From: Austwickia chelonae
Lineage (GTDB): Bacteria > Actinomycetota > Actinomycetes > Actinomycetales > Dermatophilaceae
Direction: 5' to 3'
Length of the DNA stretch: 64,000 nt
Assembly (NCBI RefSeq): GCF_003391095.1
Contig: NZ_CP031447.1
Span: 372,001 to 436,000 of the forward strand
Positions 28,035-36,281 of this stretch are shown one piece after another. Within the stretch, counting starts at the first letter, position 1; every line of letters starts with the position of its first letter. Under the pieces are notes generated by a model. That model saw only the letters and a program-made list of their open reading frames with translations, was not told the origin of the DNA and searched no databases. The position numbers and the translations under genes were made by a program.

Positions 28035-28818
28035 CGCACCCTGGGCTTTGGTCACCGGCGCCAGCAGAGGCCTGGGCAGCTCACTCGCCGTCGCACTGGC
28101 TCGTACCGGATACCAGGTCGTGACCTGCGCGCGCTCACAAGAGCGGCTTGAAGAGCAGGCGGAAATAGCACGGGCAGCAGGCCTCACGCTGCATCCTGTC
28201 GTGGCAGATGTGACCGACGAGTCGAGCGTGGACTCGCTGTTCACCGAAGTGGAACGACTGGCCGGACGACTCGACCTCTGCGTGAACAATGCCGGCACGA
28301 ACAACTCCCACCAGCTGGTTCGTGCTACATCCGATCCCGAGCAACTACATCGCTACCCGCTGCAGGACTGGCGGACCACGATCGACCTCTGCCTCACCGG
28401 AACCTTCCTGGTCGGCCGCGCCGCTGCCGCCATGATGGTTCGGCAGAGCAGCGGCGTCATCGTGAACATCTCGTCCGCGGTGCGACATGGCGCTTACGGG
28501 CAATCTGCTTACGCCGCAGCCAAAGCCGGAGTGGAGTCGCTCACGCGTACCTGGTCCTGGGAACTCGGGGAACACGGCGTCCGCGTGGTGGCGATCGCTC
28601 CCGGCGTGCTCGATGGCGAACGACTACGAGAACGCATCGCTGCAAGTGAACGCCACCGGGCCTACATGGCAGCGCTGAAGACACAAACCCCGCTCCAACG
28701 GTGGGCCGAGACGGACGACGTCTGCGACGCAGTCATCTTCGCCGCATCCCATGACTCGGTGACTGGAACAGTTCTGGAGGTTCACTGTGGAGGCATCCCC
28801 CCACGCGTCCGTATCTGA
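28027..28818 (+). CDS. Short-chain dehydrogenase/reductase (FabG-like) 1
   Basis: 263 aa classical SDR. Cofactor motif TGASRGLG at residues 10-17, NNAG, Ser in NISSAV, YxxxK in YAAAKAGVES. Likely NADPH-dependent 3-ketoacyl thioester reductase for the condensation products. Contains an extra loop after NNAG (residues about 85-110). GTG start overlapping the second FabH-like gene by 8 nt. Confidence 0.88.
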   Translation: MPDAPWALVTGASRGLGSSLAVALARTGYQVVTCARSQERLEEQAEIARAAGLTLHPVVADVTDESSVDSLFTEVERLAGRLDLCVNNAGTNNSHQLVRATSDPEQLHRYPLQDWRTTIDLCLTGTFLVGRAAAAMMVRQSSGVIVNISSAVRHGAYGQSAYAAAKAGVESLTRTWSWELGEHGVRVVAIAPGVLDGERLRERIAASERHRAYMAALKTQTPLQRWAETDDVCDAVIFAASHDSVTGTVLEVHCGGIPPRVRI

Positions 28819-29632
28819 CCGGACCCACCGACGCTTCGTCGGCCGGACCGCCCTGGTGAGCGGCGCAAGCAGCGGCATCGGCGCAGAAGTGGCACGAAGC
28901 CTGGCCCGGGAAGGCGCAGCGGTCGCGATCCTGGCCCGGAACGAGCAGGCACTGGCCGCAGTCGCCACACAGATTCAGGACGAAGGCGGCGAAGCCATCG
29001 TCGTCGCCGCCGATCTCCGCTACACGGACGCCGTGAAGGCCGCAGTGCAGGAGGTGAGAGAACGACTAGGCGGGCCGGACCTACTCGTCAACTGTGCCGT
29101 CGACGCCACCGACCAAGTCTTCCTGGAGGACCAGGACGACAAAGACCTGGCCCGCGGCCTGGACATCAACCTCGGGGGAGCATTCCGCCTGTGCCACGCC
29201 GTCGTGCCCGACATGACCCAGCGACAACGGGGCGGGATCGTGCTGGTCTCCTCCGTGGCCGGACTGCGCGGCCTCCCGTCCAACACCGGGTACTGCGCCG
29301 CGAAGCACGGGGTCATCGGGCTCGTGCGAGCCCTCGCCCTGGAAGTCGGACACGTGGGCGTACGCGTCAATGCCGTCTGCCCGGGGCTGGTCGATGCTCC
29401 GGGGACCACCGATGCTCCACGGTACGCCAACGACTTCATGCGCAGCCTCGCGGAACATCACGGCCCGGTCGACCTCACCTGGGAGCGTTACCTGGCCCGG
29501 GCCGTACGCTCGACAGCGCTCCGCAGACTCATCTCCCCGGGAGAAGTCGCGAGCACCATCCGCTTCCTGCTCTCGGACGATTCCGACGGCATCACAGGCC
29601 AAGCGATCGTCATCGACGGAGGCGCCTCATGA
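28787..29632 (+). CDS. Short-chain dehydrogenase/reductase 2
   Basis: 281 aa. SGASSGIG cofactor motif near residue 25, Ser in LVSSVAGL, YxxxK in GYCAAKHGVI, and the C-terminal GQAIVIDGG strand. A 30-residue insertion after PGLVDAPG (residues about 205-240) resembles the substrate loop of hydroxybutyrate-dehydrogenase-like SDRs. In the glycine-Asn region, NCAVDA replaces NNAG. Starts at GTG 28787, overlapping the previous gene by 32 nt; no closer in-frame start is apparent. Confidence 0.85.
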   Translation: MEASPHASVSDRTHRRFVGRTALVSGASSGIGAEVARSLAREGAAVAILARNEQALAAVATQIQDEGGEAIVVAADLRYTDAVKAAVQEVRERLGGPDLLVNCAVDATDQVFLEDQDDKDLARGLDINLGGAFRLCHAVVPDMTQRQRGGIVLVSSVAGLRGLPSNTGYCAAKHGVIGLVRALALEVGHVGVRVNAVCPGLVDAPGTTDAPRYANDFMRSLAEHHGPVDLTWERYLARAVRSTALRRLISPGEVASTIRFLLSDDSDGITGQAIVIDGGAS

Positions 29633-30942
29633 CGCCACCCTCTGCCCTCGACCCGGTGATCACCGGGATGGGCTTCTGCCTTCCCGGCGACAGCGAGACA
29701 CCGACGACAACCATCGACCAGCTCTGGAAGGTCGCCTCGACCGGCACCAGCAGGGTGCGCACCGGCGACTTCTTCCACGGGACAGTGCACGGGGCCGCAG
29801 CGGAAGCCGCCCGGCGATGGCCGACGATCCCCGAACACCATCTGGCTTCCTACCAGGAGGTGCACCACCTCGGTCTGGTATCCCTCCACGAGGCTCTCCA
29901 CGACGCAGGGCTCGACCCCGCCGGTGAGGAAGTCCGCGACTCAGCAGTCCTCACCGCCCGAGCAGGAGTCGACTCGACCTATGACACCTACCGCGCCTGG
30001 CACGACCTGGGAACAACGGCAGACCCGCGGAACATCAAGTCACATTTCGTGCAGCTCCTCCTGGGCGGAACCTGGTCCGACGTCGGACTGATCCAGAGCG
30101 CCATGCTCCGCAGCCGCGGAACGAGCTTTGTCCTCAGCTCCGGGTGCGCCTCGTCCGCGGAGCTCCTCGGGATCGCCGCGGACCTGATCCGCAGCAGACG
30201 AGAGGACCTCGTCGTCGTCACCGGCGTAGACCATTTCAAAGCAGACCGGGTCCTCCACGGAGCCAGACTCGCCGCCAGCGTGGAACAGACGATGCCGGTG
30301 ACGGCCACCCACCATGCCGACCCCCCCGCCGCTCCGCGACACGACCGGCAGATGCGCCCCTACGACGTGCACAGCGACTGCATGAACTACGGCAGCGGCG
30401 CCGCGACCCTCGTCGTGGAGTCCCGGGCACGGGCCGAGCGACGTCCTGCCCGGATACACGGGCGCATCCTCGGCCAATGCACCCGCCGCGGAGGACTGCA
30501 CAGCGCAGTAGCGCTCGCGACAGACGGCTCGGCTCTTGCCGAGGCGGCCCGCACCGTTCTCCGGCGTGCGGGCCTGACGCCTAAGGACATCACGTACGTG
30601 AACGGCGGCGCCGAAGGCGATCCGCTCTTCGCTCGGCTGGAGGCGAATGCTCTCATCGAGCTGATGGGGTCTGCGCCGATGCCGCTCGTCAGCTCTCAGG
30701 AGGCATGTTTCGGACACAGCGGGGCACCCTTGGGCGCACTCGAAGCGGCACTCACGGTCCTCATGATGTCTCGAGGAGAGGTCTGCCCCACGGCGGCCTG
30801 CATCTACCCCGACCCCACGTTGCCCTTCGATCCGATGCCGGGCACATGGACACGACCGCTCGAGATGGACAGAGCACTGAGCTTCAACTACCAGGTCGGT
30901 GGCGTGTACAGCGCGTTGCTTCTCGGGGCTTCCGATGAGTGA
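29629..30942 (+). CDS. Divergent ketosynthase homologue lacking first His (A)
   Basis: 437 aa, KAS I/II fold. Cys173 is kept (LSSGCASSAELLG) and so is the second His363 (CFGHSGAPLGALEA). But the first His block (normally HGTGT) reads NGGAEGD, with Gly327 at the His place, and the active-site Lys five residues before the second His is Glu358. This is not a chain-length factor, which loses the Cys. It may be an acyl-transfer, decarboxylation-deficient or structural partner. ATG 29629 overlaps SDR2 by ATGA; the protein overlaps the next ketosynthase homologue by 8 nt. Confidence 0.8.
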   Translation: MTPPSALDPVITGMGFCLPGDSETPTTTIDQLWKVASTGTSRVRTGDFFHGTVHGAAAEAARRWPTIPEHHLASYQEVHHLGLVSLHEALHDAGLDPAGEEVRDSAVLTARAGVDSTYDTYRAWHDLGTTADPRNIKSHFVQLLLGGTWSDVGLIQSAMLRSRGTSFVLSSGCASSAELLGIAADLIRSRREDLVVVTGVDHFKADRVLHGARLAASVEQTMPVTATHHADPPAAPRHDRQMRPYDVHSDCMNYGSGAATLVVESRARAERRPARIHGRILGQCTRRGGLHSAVALATDGSALAEAARTVLRRAGLTPKDITYVNGGAEGDPLFARLEANALIELMGSAPMPLVSSQEACFGHSGAPLGALEAALTVLMMSRGEVCPTAACIYPDPTLPFDPMPGTWTRPLEMDRALSFNYQVGGVYSALLLGASDE

Positions 30943-32200
30943 CGGCCGGTTCACTTTGCTTGGTGCCGGCGTTCTGTTCCCCGGACCCGGCGGAGGGGCG
31001 TGCACGACATTCTCCGAGGTGATGGCCTGCGTCCGGGCGTCGACGAGTTGCCTCACTCCGTTGTCACCTCACAACGGGCTGGGGAGCACCGTCCTCGGAC
31101 GGATAGATGACCTCGAAGGCGCTGCGGCACTGTCACTGGACCCAGGGGAAGCGAGCCGTTACTCGCGGGCGGCGCTGCTGGGCGCTGCCGCAGTGCGGGA
31201 TGCGCTACGCGAGGCAGGTGTCGACGCCGCGGACACCTCCGGACGGACGATCCTGGTGACCGCGTCGCTGCAGTTCGGGGCGAGCGAGTTGCAGGAGATG
31301 TACGAAACATTCGTGCAGGGTGATGCAGCCGATGTGGGGATGGCCTATTGGCGCCGGGGGACACCGGCTGCGCTGATCGGAGGGATCTCCGCGCTTCTAG
31401 GGCTCAGCTGGCCGACTCTCAATATCGCCGGGAGCTGCAATGTCGGTCTCCGGGCGCTGGAGGTGGGGCTGGCAGTACTCTCCGCCGGGCTGGCGGATCG
31501 GCTGGTCCTCCTCGGTGTCGACAGCTGTGTGGACGACCTCTTCCTCGCCGGGGCGCTGCACCAGGGAAGCAGCGGCTATCAGGCCGCGGTGGCCAGTCTC
31601 GACATCGAGGACGTGCGCCCGCACGACAGCGACCCGCGCGGCAATGCCAGCGGAGAGGGCGCCATCGCCTTGGTCATCGAGGCTGACACTCTGCCCGACC
31701 GGGGACGGCCGTTCCGAATCGACCTTCGCACGGTGCGGAGCTCCGGGCGGTCGACGGTGGCGACAGGGCCCACCGCACCCCTGGCCCAGGCGACCAGTGA
31801 GCTGCTCAGAGACGCCGAGATCGGTCTGGCCGACGTGGCCTTCGTCAACGACTATGCAGACGGGAACGCCTTTGTCGAGGAACATTTCGTGGCTTTTCTC
31901 GACGAACTCAGATCCCTTGAGGAGCACCGGGGGCGGCTGACGCTGGTCAACCAGGAGGGGATCTTCGGCCATGTCGCCGGGCCCGGTGGCCTGCTCCGCC
32001 TCCTCGTGACATTGGAGATGCTGGCCGAGGGAGCCGCCGCGCCGTGCCCGCACGTCCGCGCACCCCACGGGGGTCTCGGCTCGGTGAATCTCGCCGGTGG
32101 ACCGTTGAACGACGCGGCGGGACCGGCCCTGATCGTGAGTTCCGGCGCGGGGGGAGACGCCACTGTCGCGCTCGTCTGGGCCGGGGGAGAAAGACAATGA
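30935..32200 (+). CDS. Divergent ketosynthase homologue lacking first His (B)
   Basis: 421 aa, KAS I/II fold. Cys168 is kept (NIAGSCNVGLRALE) and His349 (IFGHVAGPGG), but the first His is Tyr307 (FVNDYADGN) and the active-site Lys is Glu344. The same two losses occur in the gene just upstream, so the pair probably evolved together and may form a heterodimer resembling the KS-alpha/beta pairs of type II polyketide systems, but with the opposite residue pattern. Start ATG 30935 lies inside the end of the previous gene. Confidence 0.8.
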   Translation: MSDGRFTLLGAGVLFPGPGGGACTTFSEVMACVRASTSCLTPLSPHNGLGSTVLGRIDDLEGAAALSLDPGEASRYSRAALLGAAAVRDALREAGVDAADTSGRTILVTASLQFGASELQEMYETFVQGDAADVGMAYWRRGTPAALIGGISALLGLSWPTLNIAGSCNVGLRALEVGLAVLSAGLADRLVLLGVDSCVDDLFLAGALHQGSSGYQAAVASLDIEDVRPHDSDPRGNASGEGAIALVIEADTLPDRGRPFRIDLRTVRSSGRSTVATGPTAPLAQATSELLRDAEIGLADVAFVNDYADGNAFVEEHFVAFLDELRSLEEHRGRLTLVNQEGIFGHVAGPGGLLRLLVTLEMLAEGAAAPCPHVRAPHGGLGSVNLAGGPLNDAAGPALIVSSGAGGDATVALVWAGGERQ

Positions 32201-33642
32201 AGGGAGAGACGACGATGCAGGTAGCCGTGGAGGGCCCTGACCCTGAACCCGTCTCGTTGGTCCGAAGGGCACTCGATCTCATCGGTCAGCCGGCCGGATC
32301 AGGCGACATGACAGGACAGGTCGATGCCGCATGCCTGGCGGTGGCGGTCAATGCTGCTCTGGGTGCGCCCCGTAGCGCAGCGGATATTGACCGTTCCCGT
32401 TTCGAGGCCCATGCCGCCGAGCTCGTCTCTCGGGGGTCAGGGCGGTTGATCCTGGTCTCCGACATAGGTCCGGGGAGTCGACGAGGGGGCGGTTTCCACG
32501 CCGAAGCAGCTGAGCTGCTCGGGTGGTGGGAGCAGCTGGTGGTCGACGCCGCGCGGCACGGCGTATCGGCGTGCCACATCCAGGTCGGCTACTCGCCGGA
32601 GGCGGGGCACGCTCTGACCGGGATTCAGGCGCAGCACGTCCTGCGCTACCAGCCACTCCGGCGAGGAACCCGAGCCGAGGATCTCGCCTCAGCTTTCGAT
32701 CTCCTGCTCGCTCCCGCCGGTGGATACCTGGTGGGAGAGACCCTGCGGGTCGACGGCGGAGCACATCTCGGTTGTTTCCCCGCGATCCGTGGCGATGGAT
32801 CCCCGGGGCCCAGCCGCGCAGAGGTGCCTGTCACCGGCAGCCCCGGCCTGTTGCAGGGGCAGGTTGCCCTCGTGACCGGAGCGAGCAGCGGGATCGGGCG
32901 GGCGATCTCCTTGGAACTTGCTGCACGGGGAGCCGATGTCGTGCTGGCTGCACGGCGCGTCGACAAACTCGACGAGGTGGCGCACGAGATCGTTTCCGGC
33001 GGTTCGCAGGCGTGGACACTCGAGACCGACCTGAGCGATCCGGCGGCGGCGGCATCACTCGTCGACAGGGCTTGGGCAGCGGCAGGCGGTCCGGTGCATC
33101 GTCTCGCCTGCTCGGCGGGTCAGCTCGGGCTGGCCGAACCAGGTGGTGAAGGCGTTCGGCGAACCACCATGCAGGTGAACTTCTTCTCTTCTGCGACGGT
33201 GACCGAGAACATGGTGACCAGATGGGTGGACCGTGGATTGCCCGGCTCCGCCGTCGCGGTCAGCTCGGTGAGTTCGACTCTGGCTCCCGTCGCCCTGCTG
33301 GAGAACTACGGTCCGAGCAAAGCTGCTCTCAGCCAGCATCATCGGGCCTTGGCGGTCTCGGTGGGACGGTGCGGAATCCGCACCAATACCGTCTGCCCCG
33401 GCATCATCCAGACCGACATGGGCGATGTGGCTGAGGAGATGCACCGCCGTGGCTGGTTGAGCAGGATCCCCCTGGGGCGAGTGGGAACACCGGCAGAGGT
33501 CGCGGCCGTCGTCGGCTACCTCCTGGCTTCAGGATCGGAGATGGTCACGGGCACCGCCCCACGTATCGACGGAGGATTCGGGCTCGGATGGGTGGCCGGT
33601 CTTCAGGACGTGCGTGCGCTGTGTGCGGGGGAGACGTCATGA
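32197..33642 (+). CDS. Tandem SDR fusion: degenerate N-domain plus active C-domain
   Basis: 481 aa. Residues about 1-210 follow an SDR-like fold but lack both the TGxxxGxG cofactor motif and YxxxK; the end of that domain, GGYLVGETLRVDGGAHLG, is a typical SDR C-terminal strand. Residues about 217-481 are a complete SDR: VTGASSGIG from about 226, Ser in VSSVSSTLAP, YxxxK in NYGPSKAALS, CPGIIQTDMG. ATG 32197 has GGGGGAG 7 nt upstream and overlaps the ketosynthase stop (ATGA). The N-domain may be a structural or binding module, as in bifunctional SDR fusions. Confidence 0.82.
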   Translation: MKGETTMQVAVEGPDPEPVSLVRRALDLIGQPAGSGDMTGQVDAACLAVAVNAALGAPRSAADIDRSRFEAHAAELVSRGSGRLILVSDIGPGSRRGGGFHAEAAELLGWWEQLVVDAARHGVSACHIQVGYSPEAGHALTGIQAQHVLRYQPLRRGTRAEDLASAFDLLLAPAGGYLVGETLRVDGGAHLGCFPAIRGDGSPGPSRAEVPVTGSPGLLQGQVALVTGASSGIGRAISLELAARGADVVLAARRVDKLDEVAHEIVSGGSQAWTLETDLSDPAAAASLVDRAWAAAGGPVHRLACSAGQLGLAEPGGEGVRRTTMQVNFFSSATVTENMVTRWVDRGLPGSAVAVSSVSSTLAPVALLENYGPSKAALSQHHRALAVSVGRCGIRTNTVCPGIIQTDMGDVAEEMHRRGWLSRIPLGRVGTPAEVAAVVGYLLASGSEMVTGTAPRIDGGFGLGWVAGLQDVRALCAGETS

Positions 33643-34409
33643 CGCGGCCACGGACTGCCCTGGTACTCGGTGCGTCCAGTGGAGTCGGCGCAGCGGTGGC
33701 GCGGATGCTCGCCGGTTCAGGCCATACCGTCTCGTTGTGCGCACGTCGTGAGCGTGAGCTGAAAGCGATCTGCGATGACATCACCGCCTCAGGCGGGCAC
33801 GCTGTGAAGCTTGCACGGGATCTGTCCGTGCCTGGAGCGGCCGAGGAAGTGGTCCGCTGGACGCAGGACGAGCTGGGAGAGATTGACATCCTGGTCTCCT
33901 GCGCGGGGATGGCCCGGCTGTCTCCACTGCACGAGTACAGGTTCCAGTGGTGGGAGCGGCAGCTGCGCCTGAACAGCCTCGTCAACGTCGAGGCAGCGGC
34001 AGCGGTGCTGCCTTCGATGCGCGCCCGCAGATCGGGCTGGATCATCATCATCGGGTCTGCGGCCGGCCTCTCCGCGGTGCCCGGCACTGGGGGCTACGGG
34101 GTGTCGAAGGCGGCCGCACACCATGTCGCGAAAGTGCTCTGCGCCGAGAACCGCGGCCACGGCATCCATGTCCACGCGCTGTGTCCGGGGTGGGTGCGTA
34201 CCGAGCTCGCTGCCGACCCGCACACACTCGGAGTGCCCGAGGAACTCCTGCTTCAGGCGGAGGACATCGCTGAGGTGGTCAGGTGGCTCGTGGCCCTTCC
34301 TGCGAGGGTGCAGATCGGGCCGGTGATCGAGGTTCAACCACTCGACCCCGCTGCTGATGCCACAGCGGGCATCGCGCGTTTCGTCGGCCACCAGCAGGAA
34401 GGCCCTTGA
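33639..34409 (+). CDS. Short-chain dehydrogenase/reductase 4
   Basis: 256 aa. LGASSGVG near residue 10, SCAG, Ser in IIGSAAGL, YxxxK in GYGVSKAAAHH, CPGWVRTEL. Classical SDR. Start ATG 33639 overlaps the fusion gene's stop (ATGA). It is the fifth SDR domain of the operon, so several keto groups or different chain positions are probably reduced. Confidence 0.87.
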   Translation: MTRPRTALVLGASSGVGAAVARMLAGSGHTVSLCARRERELKAICDDITASGGHAVKLARDLSVPGAAEEVVRWTQDELGEIDILVSCAGMARLSPLHEYRFQWWERQLRLNSLVNVEAAAAVLPSMRARRSGWIIIIGSAAGLSAVPGTGGYGVSKAAAHHVAKVLCAENRGHGIHVHALCPGWVRTELAADPHTLGVPEELLLQAEDIAEVVRWLVALPARVQIGPVIEVQPLDPAADATAGIARFVGHQQEGP

Positions 34410-34410
34410 C

Positions 34411-34491
34411 ATGACGACTTCTTGGACCGGCGGTGACGGTTTCGTCCAGCAGCTGGCCGTACCGGATCGTCAGCGAGGGATTCCTCGATGA
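34411..34491 (+). CDS. 26-codon ORF between SDR and crotonase
   Basis: ATG 34411 is preceded by AGGAAGG at 8 nt and opens 26 codons (MTTSWTGGDGFVQQLAVPDR followed by six more) ending in a TGA that overlaps the next ATG (ATGA). So it has a ribosome site and stop/start coupling like its neighbours. It is too short to be a carrier protein. It may be a real peptide, a leader for coupling, or a gene remnant. Confidence 0.4.
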   Translation: MTTSWTGGDGFVQQLAVPDRQRGIPR

Positions 34492-35327
34492 GACATGTCG
34501 CAGGCCCTCGTGGCGACCTGAACGCTCTGGCGGGGGACGACGACGGTATCCGTGTGTGTCGTGACGGTGCCGTCGGCGTCATCGCCCTTCACCGGGGTGG
34601 GCAGCACAACGCCCTGACAGCTGCCATGGGTCGCCGTCTGCTCGACGCGGTCGTACGGGCGGCGGCAGATCCGTCGGTGCGCTGCCTCCTCCTCGTAGGA
34701 GAAGACGGATCCTTCTGCGCGGGCGATGACCTGCACGGTGTGCAGGCGTGGAACGGCGGTAAACCCGGGGAAGCGCCCTTCGATCCGTTGACCCACGACG
34801 CCTACTACTTGCGGATCTGCGAGTCGCTGATCCAAGCGCCGAAACCGGTCGTGGCTGGTCTGACGGGAGTGACCGCCGGGGCCGGGCTCGATATCGCGTG
34901 CGCTGCCGACTACCGGGTCGCCGGTGAGCAGGCCAGGTTCGCCAGCCGCCTGATCAACGTGGGCCATGTCGGCCATGCCGTGCTGTTGCCACGGATCATC
35001 GGGGTGGGCCGGGCCACGAACTGGTACTTGACCGGGCGCCTGGTGGGTGCGCGGGAAGCCTTCTCCGCAGGGTTCCTGGACGAGGTCGTGCCTGACGACG
35101 AAGTTCATACGAGGGCCACGCGGCTTGCCCGTGAGCTGGCCTGCGCACCGACGGCATCCATCGGATTGTTCAAAGATCTGCGGGAACGGGCATGGGGTCA
35201 GCCTGTTCAGGCGGGCCTTCGCCTGCAGGACGCCTGTCATCTCGTGACCCACGATCAGGTGAGGGACGCCTCCCGGGGCATTGAGGCTGCGGCCGACGGG
35301 CACCGAGCGGACTTTCAGGGCGACTGA
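34488..35327 (+). CDS. Crotonase-fold protein with altered catalytic residues
   Basis: 279 aa enoyl-CoA hydratase/isomerase superfamily. Oxyanion-hole segments are kept (SFCAGDDLHG and GVTAGAGLDIACAADYR). The first catalytic Glu of hydratases is Asp in AGAGLDIA, and the second is absent (ARFASRLINVG instead of a P-E motif), so a reaction other than simple hydration is possible. Last gene of the plus-strand operon; its 3' end overlaps a convergent gene by up to 158 bp. Confidence 0.8.
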   Translation: MRHVAGPRGDLNALAGDDDGIRVCRDGAVGVIALHRGGQHNALTAAMGRRLLDAVVRAAADPSVRCLLLVGEDGSFCAGDDLHGVQAWNGGKPGEAPFDPLTHDAYYLRICESLIQAPKPVVAGLTGVTAGAGLDIACAADYRVAGEQARFASRLINVGHVGHAVLLPRIIGVGRATNWYLTGRLVGAREAFSAGFLDEVVPDDEVHTRATRLARELACAPTASIGLFKDLRERAWGQPVQAGLRLQDACHLVTHDQVRDASRGIEAAADGHRADFQGD

Positions 35328-36279
35328 GGCGGAGAGCGTTGCCGGACAACCAGTCCGAGGCCACTTCGGGCGCGATGGGTAGCGAGGCCAGCTCGGCGGC
35401 GAGGACGTCGACGGGTTGCGGGTTGACCCATCTGCTGGTGCCGAAGAGGATCTTCTTCCGCAGCGGGCCGTGAGCAGCACGGATCAGCGCTCGCCACTCC
35501 GGTTCAGCACCGATGACACGGGGGCGGTGCGAGGAGAACTCCAGGTGGACGTTGGCATGTCTGCTGGCGACGAGTGTGCTTTCGAGGACTTGGGGCCAGC
35601 CGGCATGGCCGATGACGATGGTGAGTCGCGGGTGCCGGCGTGCGAGGTCGTCGATGTCACGCCAGCTGTCTGCTCCTTGCCGGTAGCGGGAGGCGAAGTG
35701 GTGGCCGGAGTGGATCCACACGGGGAGGCCTGCTTCAGCGAGCGCGCCGAAAAGGTGGGTGTTCCGGGGGTCGGTGACCGGGACGCCGTCGAGGAAAGGG
35801 ATGACATTGCTGCCTCGCGCGCCGTGGGCGACCGAGTCCTCCAGGGTCTGCATGGCGCGGCTGGGATCGTTCAACGGGAGGCCGACCCAGATGTCGGTCC
35901 CCGGTTCATGTGCGAGCGCGTGCAGCATCGACTCGTTCACGGTCGCTCCGGAGCCGGTTTCTTCGGCGGAGCCCATGAGGAACTCCAGGACGACTCCGCG
36001 TTGCCGGCGCTCCTCAAGCGTGCGGCGGGTGTCGATCCGGCGGTCGACGGGGAGGAGGTAATCGACTGCGGCTTGTGGGCTTGTCGCCAGCGCTGCCTGG
36101 TACTTCTGCAGGTCACCGTCGAAGAGCCGACAGAAAGCGGCTCCGAACACTGACAGGTATTCGGGTGCTGGCTCCGCGAAGCGGAGCAGGTAGGCGCGCC
36201 AGCCGTCAGTGTCGAGGACGAGTGAGCAGGCGTCGGCGATGGACGGACGAGGACTTTCCGGTGGGGAGGGGGAGTGCAT
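35170..36279 (-). CDS. Amidohydrolase-2-like protein without usual metal ligands
   Basis: 369 aa from ATG 36279. A TIM-barrel of the amidohydrolase-2/ACMSD-like kind is indicated by AEAGLPVWIHSGHHF, RLTIVIGHAGWPQVLES and KKILFGTSRWVNPQP. The N-terminal D-x-H-x-H metal motif is not found, and the usual Asp of FGSD/FGTD is Ser here, so it may be metal-free or inactive. The last ~45 residues after SGNALRLS are Arg/Pro-rich and antisense to the crotonase end. It starts 3 nt after the stop of the upstream crotonase, same strand. Confidence 0.65.
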   Translation of the reverse strand: MHSPSPPESPRPSIADACSLVLDTDGWRAYLLRFAEPAPEYLSVFGAAFCRLFDGDLQKYQAALATSPQAAVDYLLPVDRRIDTRRTLEERRQRGVVLEFLMGSAEETGSGATVNESMLHALAHEPGTDIWVGLPLNDPSRAMQTLEDSVAHGARGSNVIPFLDGVPVTDPRNTHLFGALAEAGLPVWIHSGHHFASRYRQGADSWRDIDDLARRHPRLTIVIGHAGWPQVLESTLVASRHANVHLEFSSHRPRVIGAEPEWRALIRAAHGPLRKKILFGTSRWVNPQPVDVLAAELASLPIAPEVASDWLSGNALRLSRPESPLGARRPQPQCPGRRPSPDRGSRDDRRPAGEGPPEQADPMPVPADL

Positions 36280-36281
36280 GG

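Noticed and set aside
34411-34491. Acyl carrier protein hidden between SDR4 and crotonase
   Set aside because: Only 26 codons and no D-S-L phosphopantetheine motif; none was seen elsewhere in 21-38 kb.
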